The translations under genes and the position numbers were made by a program. Under the pieces are notes generated by a model. The model did not search any database and was not told the origin of the DNA. It saw nothing but the letters and a program-made list of their open reading frames with translations. Shown here piece by piece: positions 15,650 through 23,490 of a stretch of DNA of 64,000 nt (positions within the stretch are counted from its first letter, which is position 1; every line of letters starts with the position of its first letter). This DNA comes from Flavobacterium sp. (GTDB lineage: Bacteria > Bacteroidota > Bacteroidia > Flavobacteriales > Flavobacteriaceae), in the NCBI RefSeq assembly GCF_017744675.1, contig NZ_JAGIAV010000004.1, positions 1,119,033-1,183,032 of the forward strand, written 5' to 3'.

Positions 15650-16636
15650 ATGAACTACAGAAAACTAGGAAAAACCAATTTTAATATATCTGAAATTTCG
15701 CTTGGCACTTGGCAGGTTGGCGGAAAATGGGGATCGGGATTTGATGATAAAACGGCCGACGAACTTTTGAATACTGCTATAGATAATGGCGTAAATTTTA
15801 TTGATACTGCCGATGTTTATGAAAATGGATTAAGCGAAACTGCTGTTGGAAGAGTAGTTCGTTCTCGTTCTGAGCGTATTTTTGTTGCTACAAAATGTGG
15901 CCGCCAGATCAACCCGCATGTTAATGAAGGATATACGCCAAAAGTACTTCAAAAATTTGTGGAAGACAGTCTAACAAGAACCGGATTGGAAACGCTCGAT
16001 TTGATTCAGTTGCATTGTCCGCCGACTGAGGTTTATTATCGTCCTGAAATATTTGAACTTTTTGACCGATTAAAAGACCAAGGAAAAATTCTAAATCTTG
16101 GCGTAAGCGTTGAAAAAGTCGAAGAAGCTTTAAAAGCAATTGAATATTCTAATGTAACAACGGTTCAGATTATCTTCAACTTGTTTCGTCAGCGACCTTC
16201 TGAATTGTTTTTCTCAGAAGCCAAAAAGAAAGATATCGGAATCATTGCAAGAGTTCCGCTAGCAAGTGGACTTTTAACGGGTAAATTTGATTCAAAAACA
16301 ACTTTCGAACCTCAGGATCATCGAAACTTTAATCGTAATGGAGAAGCTTTTGATAAAGGCGAAACTTTTTCTGGAATTGATTACGAATTAGGTTTAAAAG
16401 CCGTTGACCAATTAAAAGCTTTATTTCCAGAATCAAAAAATCTAGCCGCAATTGCACTTCAATGGATTTTAAGTTTTAACGAAGTAAGCTGCATTATTCC
16501 TGGAGCATCAAAAACAGAGCATGTTTTATCGAATTTATCTGTTTATGATACTCCAAAATTAACTTCAGAGCAAATTGCTGCAATGAACAAAATCTACAAC
16601 GATCTTATCAAACCTTCTGTTCATCAGCTTTGGTAA
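15650..16636 (+). CDS. Aldo/keto reductase
   Basis: 328 residues, NADPH-dependent (beta/alpha)8 oxidoreductase. The catalytic tetrad is visible: Asp52 and Tyr57 in FIDTADVYENG, Lys82 in ATKCGR and His122 in IQLHCPP. Later elements are LGVSVEKVEEAL, IIARVPLASGLLTGKF and the cofactor-binding region IIPGASKTEHVLSNL near 285-300. The 328-residue length and sequence resemble the YghZ/Kv-beta type group acting on small aldehydes, but the substrate cannot be set. It stands alone between a repeat-bearing spacer and a weak terminator. Confidence 0.9.
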   Translation: MNYRKLGKTNFNISEISLGTWQVGGKWGSGFDDKTADELLNTAIDNGVNFIDTADVYENGLSETAVGRVVRSRSERIFVATKCGRQINPHVNEGYTPKVLQKFVEDSLTRTGLETLDLIQLHCPPTEVYYRPEIFELFDRLKDQGKILNLGVSVEKVEEALKAIEYSNVTTVQIIFNLFRQRPSELFFSEAKKKDIGIIARVPLASGLLTGKFDSKTTFEPQDHRNFNRNGEAFDKGETFSGIDYELGLKAVDQLKALFPESKNLAAIALQWILSFNEVSCIIPGASKTEHVLSNLSVYDTPKLTSEQIAAMNKIYNDLIKPSVHQLW

Positions 16637-16657
16637 AATTATATTATAGTTTTTTTT

Positions 16658-16675
16658 TAAATGCTGTGGCATTTT
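16658..16675 (+). terminator. Weak terminator after the aldo/keto reductase gene
   Basis: AAAATGC-TGTG-GCATTTTTT: a short stem of about 7 bp including A-T pairs, followed by a T-run, 20 bp after the stop codon. Confidence 0.5.
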
Positions 16676-16792
16676 TTATAATCTCAGCATTTTAAAAACA
16701 CACATCTACTAAGAAAAATTTTCTCTCATATTTTACGCAACCATTTGTTTATTAGCACATCTAATTATAAAACTAATCACAAATCATTAACC

Positions 16793-17191
16793 ATGAAAAA
16801 ACTAAGTTTTATATTATTTGCTACTACATTAATGTGCTTTTCCTGCAGCAATGATGAAAGCACACAGGAAGAAGAATCTGCGAGACTTGAAAAAATGTAC
16901 AACGAAATTGTCCAATATTCTCAAATCAATTCAAAACCTTGTACTGATCCAGAGGACTGGGGATTTATGAAGTTTGGCGCTTCCAGCTGTTCTGGGTATA
17001 TTTTGTACAATAAGCAAATAGATGTTGCTGTCTTTCAAAAAAAGGTTGATCAATATATTGCGGCTAAAGGAAAATTTGATGCGAAATGGGGAATTTTTTA
17101 TGATTGTATGATGCTGCCCACTCCTTCTCCATCTGACGTAAAATGTATAGATGGAAAACCTTATATAAGCTATAATTCAACTACTAAATAG
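16793..17191 (+). CDS. Small surface lipoprotein of unknown function
   Basis: 132 residues from the ATG at 16793, chosen because it opens a lipoprotein signal MKKLSFILFATTLMCFSC. The sequence after the cysteine (SNDESTQEEES) is acidic, as in surface-exported Bacteroidota lipoproteins. The mature part has three further cysteines within DPEDWGFMKFGASSC and IFYDCMML and a C-terminal DVKCIDGKPYISY, so one or two disulfides are likely. No enzymatic motif is recognised. A strong bidirectional terminator follows. Confidence 0.7.
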   Translation: MKKLSFILFATTLMCFSCSNDESTQEEESARLEKMYNEIVQYSQINSKPCTDPEDWGFMKFGASSCSGYILYNKQIDVAVFQKKVDQYIAAKGKFDAKWGIFYDCMMLPTPSPSDVKCIDGKPYISYNSTTK

Positions 17192-17201
17192 CAAAAAAAA
17201 G

Positions 17202-17229
17202 AAGGTTACTAACAAAAATTAGTAACCTT
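17202..17229. terminator. Bidirectional terminator
   Basis: AAGGTTACTAA (17202-17212), loop CAAAAA, TTAGTAACCTT (17219-17229): an 11-bp perfect stem with A-rich sequence on the left and more A on the right. It separates the convergent lipoprotein and histidine kinase genes. Confidence 0.85.
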
Positions 17230-17236
17230 AAAAATC

Positions 17237-18286
17237 TTATAGGTCAAATTCAATTCTAAACTCAGCACCTCTATTTTTTCCTTCGCTCGATGCTGTTAAT
17301 CGTCCATTATTTCTTTCAATAATCTCCTTGCACAAATACAGTCCAATTCCGGTAGAACCTTCATTTGCGGTCCCTAGTCGGCTCATTTTGGTGAATTTTT
17401 TAAATAATTCTTCAATCTGACTTTTATCAAAGCCCATTCCGTAGTCTTTTACCGTGACAATTAATTTTGAGTTTTCTGAAAAGATACGCACTTTAATTTC
17501 GCTATTAAAATAAGAAAACTTAATAGCGTTGCTAATTAGATTAACCAAAACTTGGACCAAAAGACCTTCATCTATTTTCAGTTTTGCATCTGCACATTCC
17601 AAAACCAAATCGAGTTTTATATTCTTATCAAATAAATGTTGCTCGACTTGTTCATTGATAAAAGGAACAATATTAGAAAACAGAATCGTCTTTCCTTCAT
17701 GGCTCATTTTGGCGATTTCGTCCTGTTCTTTTAGCAATTTGATAAAATTTTCAATATATCTAAATTGAAGATCAGTCGATTCGCAAATCAGCTCTGCCAG
17801 ATTTTTAACTGACTCTGATGGATTTTCAATTATAATTAACCTTGCTAAAGCTTGCGGATTTCCAGCAAAGTTTTTCAAATCATGCGAAAGCATATAAACC
17901 AAATCCTGCTTTTCATTGATAAAAGTCTCTGCTTCGTTAATAGATTCCTGAATGTTACATAAAAGCAATCCTGCTTCGTCTGTATATTCTGTTGGCAGAG
18001 CAGACAATTTTCTTGAAGTTCTGTAATCATTTAGTGCTTTTGAGGCTGTAGCAATTGGTTTTATAAGCTTGTTTAAAACCAAAAGCGTTATAGCCGTTGC
18101 CACCAATGTCATGACTAACGAAAAAACAAGAACCGAAATAGGCGAAACATCCTGTTTGAAAAATAAAACAAAAAACAGAATTCCGATTAAGGGAATATGA
18201 ATGCCAATAAAAGCAACAAACAAAAATTTGAGAGTGTAACTTTTTTTAAGAAAGCCGATTTGGGAGAGTTTGTGGTATAACTTCAT
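17237..18286 (-). CDS. Membrane sensor histidine kinase
   Basis: 349 residues from the ATG at 18286 (an ATG 12 nt upstream is also in frame). Two transmembrane helices (about 18-43 and 48-72) with almost no periplasmic loop between them, a HAMP-like segment starting KLIKPIATASKAL, the phosphoacceptor H-box MLSHDLKNFAGNP (His135), N-box NLISNAIKFS, G1 DYGMGF and G2 GSTGIGLYLCKEI. The tiny external loop suggests it senses a membrane or cytoplasmic signal. No response regulator gene is adjacent, so it is an orphan kinase whose partner lies elsewhere. Confidence 0.9.
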   Translation of the reverse strand: MKLYHKLSQIGFLKKSYTLKFLFVAFIGIHIPLIGILFFVLFFKQDVSPISVLVFSLVMTLVATAITLLVLNKLIKPIATASKALNDYRTSRKLSALPTEYTDEAGLLLCNIQESINEAETFINEKQDLVYMLSHDLKNFAGNPQALARLIIIENPSESVKNLAELICESTDLQFRYIENFIKLLKEQDEIAKMSHEGKTILFSNIVPFINEQVEQHLFDKNIKLDLVLECADAKLKIDEGLLVQVLVNLISNAIKFSYFNSEIKVRIFSENSKLIVTVKDYGMGFDKSQIEELFKKFTKMSRLGTANEGSTGIGLYLCKEIIERNNGRLTASSEGKNRGAEFRIEFDL

Positions 18287-18406
18287 AAAAAGATACAATG
18301 TAGGTTCATATGTAATTTTATTAGGTTTATTACTAAAACAAAATTAACTTTTATCCTCAATTAAACTACTATTTTGAAGAATTTCTAAATTTTTTCTAAA
18401 ATTAAA

Positions 18407-18436
18407 TTTGTAAAAGTTTTCAAAGACTTATTTTTG
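18407..18436 (+). promoter_or_regulatory. Promoter predicted to give a leaderless rlmD transcript
   Basis: TTTG (18407-18410), 18-nt spacer, TATTTTTG (18429-18436). The ATG of rlmD follows after only 4 nt (18441), so transcription should start at or next to the start codon. Confidence 0.65.
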
Positions 18437-18440
18437 CGCT

Positions 18441-19853
18441 ATGGGAAGAAAAAATACAGACAAAGTTGTCTTTCATCAAATTCAAGTTCTTGATGCTGGC
18501 GCAAAAGGAGTTTCGGTAGCCAAAGCACCTGACGGAAAAGTTATCTTTATTCCGAATGTGGTGCCTGGAGATGTGGTAGACGTACAGACATTAAAAAAAA
18601 GAAAAGCATACTACGAAGGTAAAGCTGTAAAATTTCACGAATTATCTGAATACAGAGTAGAGCCAATCTGCGAACATTTTGGAGTATGCGGAGGCTGCAA
18701 ATGGCAAAATATGAAGTACAGCCAGCAGCTTGCATTCAAACAAAATGAAGTTAAAAATCACTTGCAAAGAATAGGAAAAATTGAACTTCCAGAATTTGAA
18801 GATATTTTAGGTTCTGAGAAACAGTTTTTCTATAGAAATAAAATGGAATTTTCTTTTTCTAACAGCAGATGGCTTACAGAAAAAGAAATTGGCAGTACTG
18901 AAGATTTAGGAAACAGAAATGCTTTAGGATTTCATATTCCGAAAATGTGGGATAAAATTCTTGACATCAACAAATGTCATTTACAAGAAGATCCTTCAAA
19001 TGCTATTCGTAACGAAATTAGAGCTTTTGCAAACGAGCATAATTTAGCTTTTTTTAATCCGAGAGAACATTCTGGATTATTAAGAACTGTAATGATTCGT
19101 ACGGTTTCTACTGGCGAAATCATGGTTTTAATTCAGTTTTTTGAAGACGATAAAGAAAATAGAGAATTAATTCTTGACCATTTATATGAGAAGTTTCCAC
19201 AAATTACTTCATTGCAATATGTGGTTAACGGAAAACAAAATGATACAATTTACGATCAGGATGTGGTTCTTTACAAAGGAAGAGACTACATTTTAGAAGA
19301 AATGGAAGGTTTGAAGTTTAGCATTAATGCAAAATCTTTTTACCAGACCAATTCTGACCAAGCTTACGAATTGTATAAAATAACTCGTGATTTTGCTGGC
19401 CTTACAGGAAATGAGGTAGTTTATGACTTGTATACAGGAACAGGAACAATTGCTCAATTTGTTTCTAAAAAAGCAAAAAAAGTAATCGGAGTAGAAAGTG
19501 TTCCAGAAGCTATTATTGATGCTAAAGCCAATTCAGAGCGCAATAATATTACAAATTGTGAGTTTTTTGTTGGTGACATGAAAGTAGTCTTTAATGAAGC
19601 TTTTATTGCACAACACGGAAAACCAGATGTTATTATTACAGATCCACCTCGCGACGGAATGCATAAAGATGTAGTAGAGCAAATCTTAAAAATTGCTCCA
19701 AAAAGAGTGGTTTATGTAAGCTGCAATTCTGCGACTCAAGCACGTGATTTGGCTTTAATGGATGAAAAATACAAAGTGACTCGTGTGCGACCTGTAGATA
19801 TGTTTCCGCAGACGCATCATGTTGAAAATGTTGTACTTTTAGAACTTCGATAA
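18441..19853 (+). CDS. rlmD: 23S rRNA (uracil-C5)-methyltransferase RlmD/RumA family
   Basis: 470 residues. An N-terminal TRAM-like RNA-binding domain (about 8-68) is followed by the 4Fe-4S ligands Cys77, Cys83 and Cys86 in CEHFGVCGGCKWQ, with a fourth cysteine in NKCHLQ near 177. The SAM-binding domain has VVYDLYTGTGTIAQF, and the C-terminal catalytic part has ITDPPRDGMH and the nucleophile cysteine in VYVSCNSATQARDL. It methylates a uridine in 23S rRNA (U1939 in E. coli). The next two genes are envelope proteins without an obvious functional link, but order and spacing (7 nt, then overlap) indicate one operon. Confidence 0.92.
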   Translation: MGRKNTDKVVFHQIQVLDAGAKGVSVAKAPDGKVIFIPNVVPGDVVDVQTLKKRKAYYEGKAVKFHELSEYRVEPICEHFGVCGGCKWQNMKYSQQLAFKQNEVKNHLQRIGKIELPEFEDILGSEKQFFYRNKMEFSFSNSRWLTEKEIGSTEDLGNRNALGFHIPKMWDKILDINKCHLQEDPSNAIRNEIRAFANEHNLAFFNPREHSGLLRTVMIRTVSTGEIMVLIQFFEDDKENRELILDHLYEKFPQITSLQYVVNGKQNDTIYDQDVVLYKGRDYILEEMEGLKFSINAKSFYQTNSDQAYELYKITRDFAGLTGNEVVYDLYTGTGTIAQFVSKKAKKVIGVESVPEAIIDAKANSERNNITNCEFFVGDMKVVFNEAFIAQHGKPDVIITDPPRDGMHKDVVEQILKIAPKRVVYVSCNSATQARDLALMDEKYKVTRVRPVDMFPQTHHVENVVLLELR

Positions 19854-19860
19854 AAAATAC

Positions 19861-20397
19861 ATGAAAAAACTAATTTCTCTTTTACTGCTCTTTACTTTCG
19901 GCTTATCTAGCTGCGAGAAAGATGACATCTGTGATGCCAATACACCAACAACGCCGAGATTGGTTATTACATTTTATGATATTTCGAATCCGACAAAAAC
20001 TAAAAATGTAACCAATTTAAAAGTTATTGGCGACGCAATGGAAAATGGAATTGTTTTTAATGAAAGTCTGGCTGAAGACGATCCGTTAAGATACGTAACG
20101 AGCGGTAGCACAGTATCAATTCCGTTAAAAGTAAATGACGAAACAACAACTTTTAAGTTTATCAATAATTCGTTAAATACTACATCTATCAATACAGATG
20201 TGATTAAATTTAACTATACCACACAAAATGTTTATGTCTCTAGAGCTTGTGGTTTTAAAACCATTTTCCAAATGAGAGGCACTCTCCCTTTTGTTCAAAC
20301 TGATCCAGATGGAGATACTTTGTGGATGACCGAAGTTGATTTAGTAAACCCTAACATTAAATCTGAAAATGAGACACACATTAAAGTTTATTTCTAG
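19861..20397 (+). CDS. DUF6452-like lipoprotein
   Basis: 178 residues beginning with a lipoprotein signal MKKLISLLLLFTFGLSSC followed by EKDDIC. The K-D-D after the cysteine matches the surface-export consensus K-(D/E)2 described for Bacteroidota lipoproteins. The mature part is predicted mostly beta, with paired cysteines (DDIC and SRACGF) and the stretch PRLVITFYDISNP. I associate it with DUF6452, a flavobacterial family of unknown role. It starts 7 nt after rlmD and overlaps the following DUF6048-like gene by 29 bp, indicating translational coupling. Confidence 0.75.
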   Translation: MKKLISLLLLFTFGLSSCEKDDICDANTPTTPRLVITFYDISNPTKTKNVTNLKVIGDAMENGIVFNESLAEDDPLRYVTSGSTVSIPLKVNDETTTFKFINNSLNTTSINTDVIKFNYTTQNVYVSRACGFKTIFQMRGTLPFVQTDPDGDTLWMTEVDLVNPNIKSENETHIKVYF

Positions 20398-21202
20398 TCT
20401 TTCATTATTGTTTTCAATGTTTTTAGGTTATGCTCAGGATGTGCCTGAGATTTCTAAAAATAAAGATACAATTGCGCCTAAAAAGCCAAAAACTGAAGCT
20501 GTAAAAAAAGAAACAGCAAAACCAGAAATTAAGGAAACACCAAAAGACAGTGTGGTAAAAACAGACCGCTACGGATTTCGTGTGGGTGTAGATTTGTACA
20601 AGCTTACACGCGGACTTTACGACAAAAATTATAAAGGAGTAGAGTTTGTTGGAGACTGGCGATTAACAAAAAAATATTACCTAGCGGCAGAATTAGGTTA
20701 CGAGGACAAAACGACCGAAGATGATCGTTTAACCTCGGCAGCCAATGGAACATATATAAAAGCAGGTTTTGATTATAACTTTTATCAGAACTGGCTTGAC
20801 ATGGAGAACCTTATTACGATAGGATTACGTGGTGGTTTTAGTACTTTTAGCCAAGAATTGCTTAGTTATAAAATCTATAATCCGAATCCGTATTGGGGCG
20901 AGTTGCCTGCAATAACGACCAATGAAAAATACAGCGGACTTACAGCTACTTGGCTCGAAGTTGCATTAGGATTGAAGGCACAAGTTGTTAAAAACGTTTT
21001 TGTTGGCTTTGGGGTTCAGCTTAAACTTCTGGCTTCTAACAAAGAACCAAGCAATTTTGAAAACCTTTATATTCCAGGTTTCAACAGAACGTATGATGGT
21101 AGTTTCGGAATTGGTTTCAACTATACTGTTTCTTATTTCATTCCGATTTACAAGAAAAAAACTATGGCATCTGAAATAAAAAAAGAGGAACCTAAAAAGT
21201 AA
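20369..21202 (+). CDS. DUF6048-like outer-membrane beta-barrel protein
   Basis: 277 residues. A signal peptide (about 1-22, ending GYAQ) is followed by a Lys/Pro/Glu-rich low-complexity linker (about 28-62), then alternating hydrophobic beta strands with aromatic girdles: RYGFRVGVDLYKL, YYLAAELGYEDKT, GTYIKAGFDYNFY, GIGFNYTVSYFIPIY. This pattern suggests an 8- to 10-stranded outer-membrane barrel. The C-terminus is lysine rich. It overlaps the 3' end of the lipoprotein gene by 29 bp, so the pair may form an envelope complex. The DUF6048 name is from memory; function unknown. Confidence 0.75.
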   Translation: MRHTLKFISSLSLLFSMFLGYAQDVPEISKNKDTIAPKKPKTEAVKKETAKPEIKETPKDSVVKTDRYGFRVGVDLYKLTRGLYDKNYKGVEFVGDWRLTKKYYLAAELGYEDKTTEDDRLTSAANGTYIKAGFDYNFYQNWLDMENLITIGLRGGFSTFSQELLSYKIYNPNPYWGELPAITTNEKYSGLTATWLEVALGLKAQVVKNVFVGFGVQLKLLASNKEPSNFENLYIPGFNRTYDGSFGIGFNYTVSYFIPIYKKKTMASEIKKEEPKK

Positions 21203-21214
21203 TTCTTTATTCGG

Positions 21215-22153
21215 ATGAAAAACATACTGATTCTTTTTATTATTAGCCAATTTGCTTTTGCCCAAAAAACAAGTGTCAAAACCATTTTGCATTTCTCGGG
21301 GAAAATTGACAAATATCCTATTGAAATGACTGTCGAATTGAGACAGGAAAATGATTCGGTTTATGGAAACTATTATTATGCAAAAAGCGGCAAAAGCAAC
21401 TACATCATTCTAAACGGAACTTTTAAGAATAATAAATTGGATCTGGTTGAAACCACTTACATTCCAGGAAAAAATGTAAATACTCCAACAAAAACTGGCA
21501 GTTTTTTATTAGACTTTAAAAGCAATTGCGAATTAAATGGTAACTGGCAGAATGCCAAAAAGGACAAAAAGCTAACAGTAGCACTTACTTGCCTTGAAGA
21601 CTTGCACTCTTTTAATCCGAAAAATTACAGCTACAAACTGAATCAGTACAAAGGTCAGGCAGAGACTTTTAATAATGAATTTAGAGAATATAATTTAATT
21701 AACCAGCTTGATATATTCAATTCTAAAAAAGAAAGGGTACAAACACTATCTGGCTTCGAAAAAGTTTTATACAACAATATTGGGGAAGTCGAATTAGAAG
21801 ATTTGAATTTTGATGGACTTTTAGACATCAAAATTCCCATTTATTTTCCTGACCGAATAAAATACGACGGTAGTTTTCTTTATTACATTTACGATCAATC
21901 AAAAAATCAGTTTGTTAGAAATACTAAACTTGAAAAACTGGAGTATTTAACTTTTGATCGAAAAAATAAGGAATTTGAAAAAATCCAAGCTGACGGCCGA
22001 GGCAATGAATCCAGCGATTATTACAAATGGTCAGGCAATAATTTTTATTTAATACGAGAAGAGTTCTCTTACGAAGACAGCGATAAAACTACCTATATTG
22101 AATATCAAATCAAAAACGGTAAATCAGTAAAGGTTAAAGAATATAAAAAATAA
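21215..22153 (+). CDS. Secreted protein of unknown function (XAC2610-like C-terminal part)
   Basis: 312 residues with a short signal peptide ending AFAQ (about residue 16). The N-terminal half is beta rich with LHFSGKIDKYPIEMTVEL and repeated glycine turns (YGNYYYAKSG). The middle has VELEDLNFDGLLDIKIP, a D-x-N-x-D-G-x-x-D loop that looks calcium binding, in the setting seen in XAC2610-type domains. It starts 12 nt after the DUF6048-like gene, probably in the same operon, and is followed at once by a terminator. Possibly periplasmic or outer-membrane associated; no enzyme motif. Confidence 0.65.
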   Translation: MKNILILFIISQFAFAQKTSVKTILHFSGKIDKYPIEMTVELRQENDSVYGNYYYAKSGKSNYIILNGTFKNNKLDLVETTYIPGKNVNTPTKTGSFLLDFKSNCELNGNWQNAKKDKKLTVALTCLEDLHSFNPKNYSYKLNQYKGQAETFNNEFREYNLINQLDIFNSKKERVQTLSGFEKVLYNNIGEVELEDLNFDGLLDIKIPIYFPDRIKYDGSFLYYIYDQSKNQFVRNTKLEKLEYLTFDRKNKEFEKIQADGRGNESSDYYKWSGNNFYLIREEFSYEDSDKTTYIEYQIKNGKSVKVKEYKK

Positions 22154-22154
22154 A

Positions 22155-22188
22155 AAAAGCCATGAACTTAATTAAAGTCATGGCTTTT
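22155..22188. terminator. Bidirectional terminator
   Basis: AAAAGCCATGA (22155-22165) and TCATGGCTTTT (22178-22188) form an 11-bp perfect stem with a 12-nt loop, followed by a T-rich tract. It ends the rlmD operon and the convergent racemase gene. Confidence 0.85.
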
Positions 22189-22205
22189 CTTTTGTTTTTA
22201 TGATA

Positions 22206-22898
22206 CTAAGACAACTGGAAATCTACAGCTGCTTTTGTGTGTATTAAAGTGGTATCAAAAATAGGAACACTTAAGTCTCCTTCTTTTATTAACATTGGAA
22301 TTTCGGTGCATCCTAAAATAATGCCTTCGGCTCCGTTTTTGATTAAATCATTTGCAATTTCAAGATAACGTTTTTTTGTTTCTTCGCTTGCGATTCCTCT
22401 TCCTAACTCTTCAAAAATAGTATACTGAACAAAATCTTTAACTTCTTCGCTTTCGGGAATTATGGCTTCAATTCCTTTCTCTGCAAGTTTATTTTTGAAG
22501 AAATCTTGTTCCATTGTGAATCTTGTTCCCAATAGACCTACCTTTTTTATTTCTTTCTTTTGAATCTCAATCGCTGTTTCTTCTGCAATATGAATAAGAG
22601 GAACATTAATAGCCTTCTGCAATCTGTCAGCAATTAAATGCATCGTATTGGCGCACAAAAAAATTGCTTCCACTCCACCCGATTGTAAAACTTCTGCTGC
22701 CTTTAGAAGCATATTAAAAGTCGAATCCCAATCGTTGGCTTCATTATTCTTTTTTATATCAGCATAATTAAAAGAGTAAATCAGGCACTCAGAGAAATTC
22801 AGTCCGCCGAGTTTTTCATTAATTCCTTTATTTATTAAAGTGTAATAATCTGATGTAGAAACCCAGCTGATTCCTCCAATAAGTCCAATTTTCCTCAT
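22206..22898 (-). CDS. Aspartate/glutamate racemase family protein
   Basis: 230 residues, cofactor-independent amino-acid racemase fold. The two catalytic cysteines are visible: Cys82 in AIFLCANTMH and Cys197 in GIILGCTEIPML. The N-terminus MRKIGLIGGISWVST is the usual opening of the aspartate racemase/YgeA/RacX group. It could supply a D-amino acid for peptidoglycan or act on another substrate; the sequence does not decide. It starts 14 nt after the stop of the small membrane gene at 22913, so both are likely on one transcript. Confidence 0.9.
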   Translation of the reverse strand: MRKIGLIGGISWVSTSDYYTLINKGINEKLGGLNFSECLIYSFNYADIKKNNEANDWDSTFNMLLKAAEVLQSGGVEAIFLCANTMHLIADRLQKAINVPLIHIAEETAIEIQKKEIKKVGLLGTRFTMEQDFFKNKLAEKGIEAIIPESEEVKDFVQYTIFEELGRGIASEETKKRYLEIANDLIKNGAEGIILGCTEIPMLIKEGDLSVPIFDTTLIHTKAAVDFQLS

Positions 22899-22912
22899 AT
22901 ATAATTTCTATA

Positions 22913-23149
22913 TTATTGAATTTCTTTGATTCCTTTTATAAAAAGCCATTTCATAAAAAGTTTTTCGCCGTCTTTTGTTCTTACGGCTTGAAATTTAGGC
23001 CCAACTATAGTTCCAATCACAAATGCCGTCATCGGAATCCAGATTCCCGTTAATCCTGTGTAAGCCGCAATTAAAAAACGGAATAAAAGAAATAAGACTG
23101 CAAAAGCAGCAAGTTGGTATAAAAAAGCTCGTAGTTGTAGTTTTGACAT
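22913..23149 (-). CDS. Small two-helix membrane protein
   Basis: 78 residues. Hydrophobic segments at about 9-28 and 34-50 (the second starting TGIWIPMTAFVIGTIVGP) are joined by a short turn; the C-terminal 25 residues are basic and soluble (FQAVRTKDGEKLF, then KGIKEIQ). The start lies at the edge of the 88-bp repeat array. It probably heads a two-gene transcript with the racemase. No family recognised with confidence; it looks like a conserved flavobacterial hypothetical protein. Confidence 0.65.
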   Translation of the reverse strand: MSKLQLRAFLYQLAAFAVLFLLFRFLIAAYTGLTGIWIPMTAFVIGTIVGPKFQAVRTKDGEKLFMKWLFIKGIKEIQ

Positions 23150-23150
23150 T

Positions 23151-23490
23151 TTTTTTGAGTTGCTAAGGTTCTAAGATGCTAAGTTGCTAAGTCTTTTGCT
23201 TGACAACTAAAATACTTAAAAGCTTAAAAATTATTATTTTTTTTGAGTTGCTAAGATTCTAAGGTTCTGAGATGCTAAGTTTTTTCCTTAGCAACTTGAA
23301 TATTTAAAAACTTAAAAATTATTATTTTTTTTGAGTTGCTAAGATTCTAAGGTTCTGAGATGCTAAGTTTTTTTCTTAGTATCTTGAATATTTAAAAGCT
23401 TAAATTATTATTTTTTTGGGTTGCTAAGATGCTATTTTTTCGTCCTAAAATTAAAAACTTAGAACCTTAGAATCTTAGCAACTTAGTATC
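23151..23490. repeat. 88-bp tandem repeat built of octamer words, with an inverted end
   Basis: The 341-bp spacer between two minus-strand genes holds three and a half near-identical units whose GAGTTGCTA/GGGTTGCTA starts lie at 23157, 23245, 23333 and 23418 (steps of 88, 88 and 85 bp). Each unit opens with octamers in strict phase, such as TTGCTAAG, ATTCTAAG, GTTCTGAG, ATGCTAAG, then a T-run, then CTTAGCAACTT, giving a hairpin within the unit, then an AT-rich half. The last 35 bp (about 23456-23490) carry the same words on the opposite strand, so the whole array is closed by an inverted copy. No gene was seen in it. Confidence 0.9.

Noticed and set aside
23151..23490. Regular 88-bp spacing as a CRISPR array
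   Set aside because: The units are nearly identical along their whole length, with no unique spacers and no cas genes nearby. The inner 8-nt phase and inverted end mark a tandem repeat, not CRISPR.
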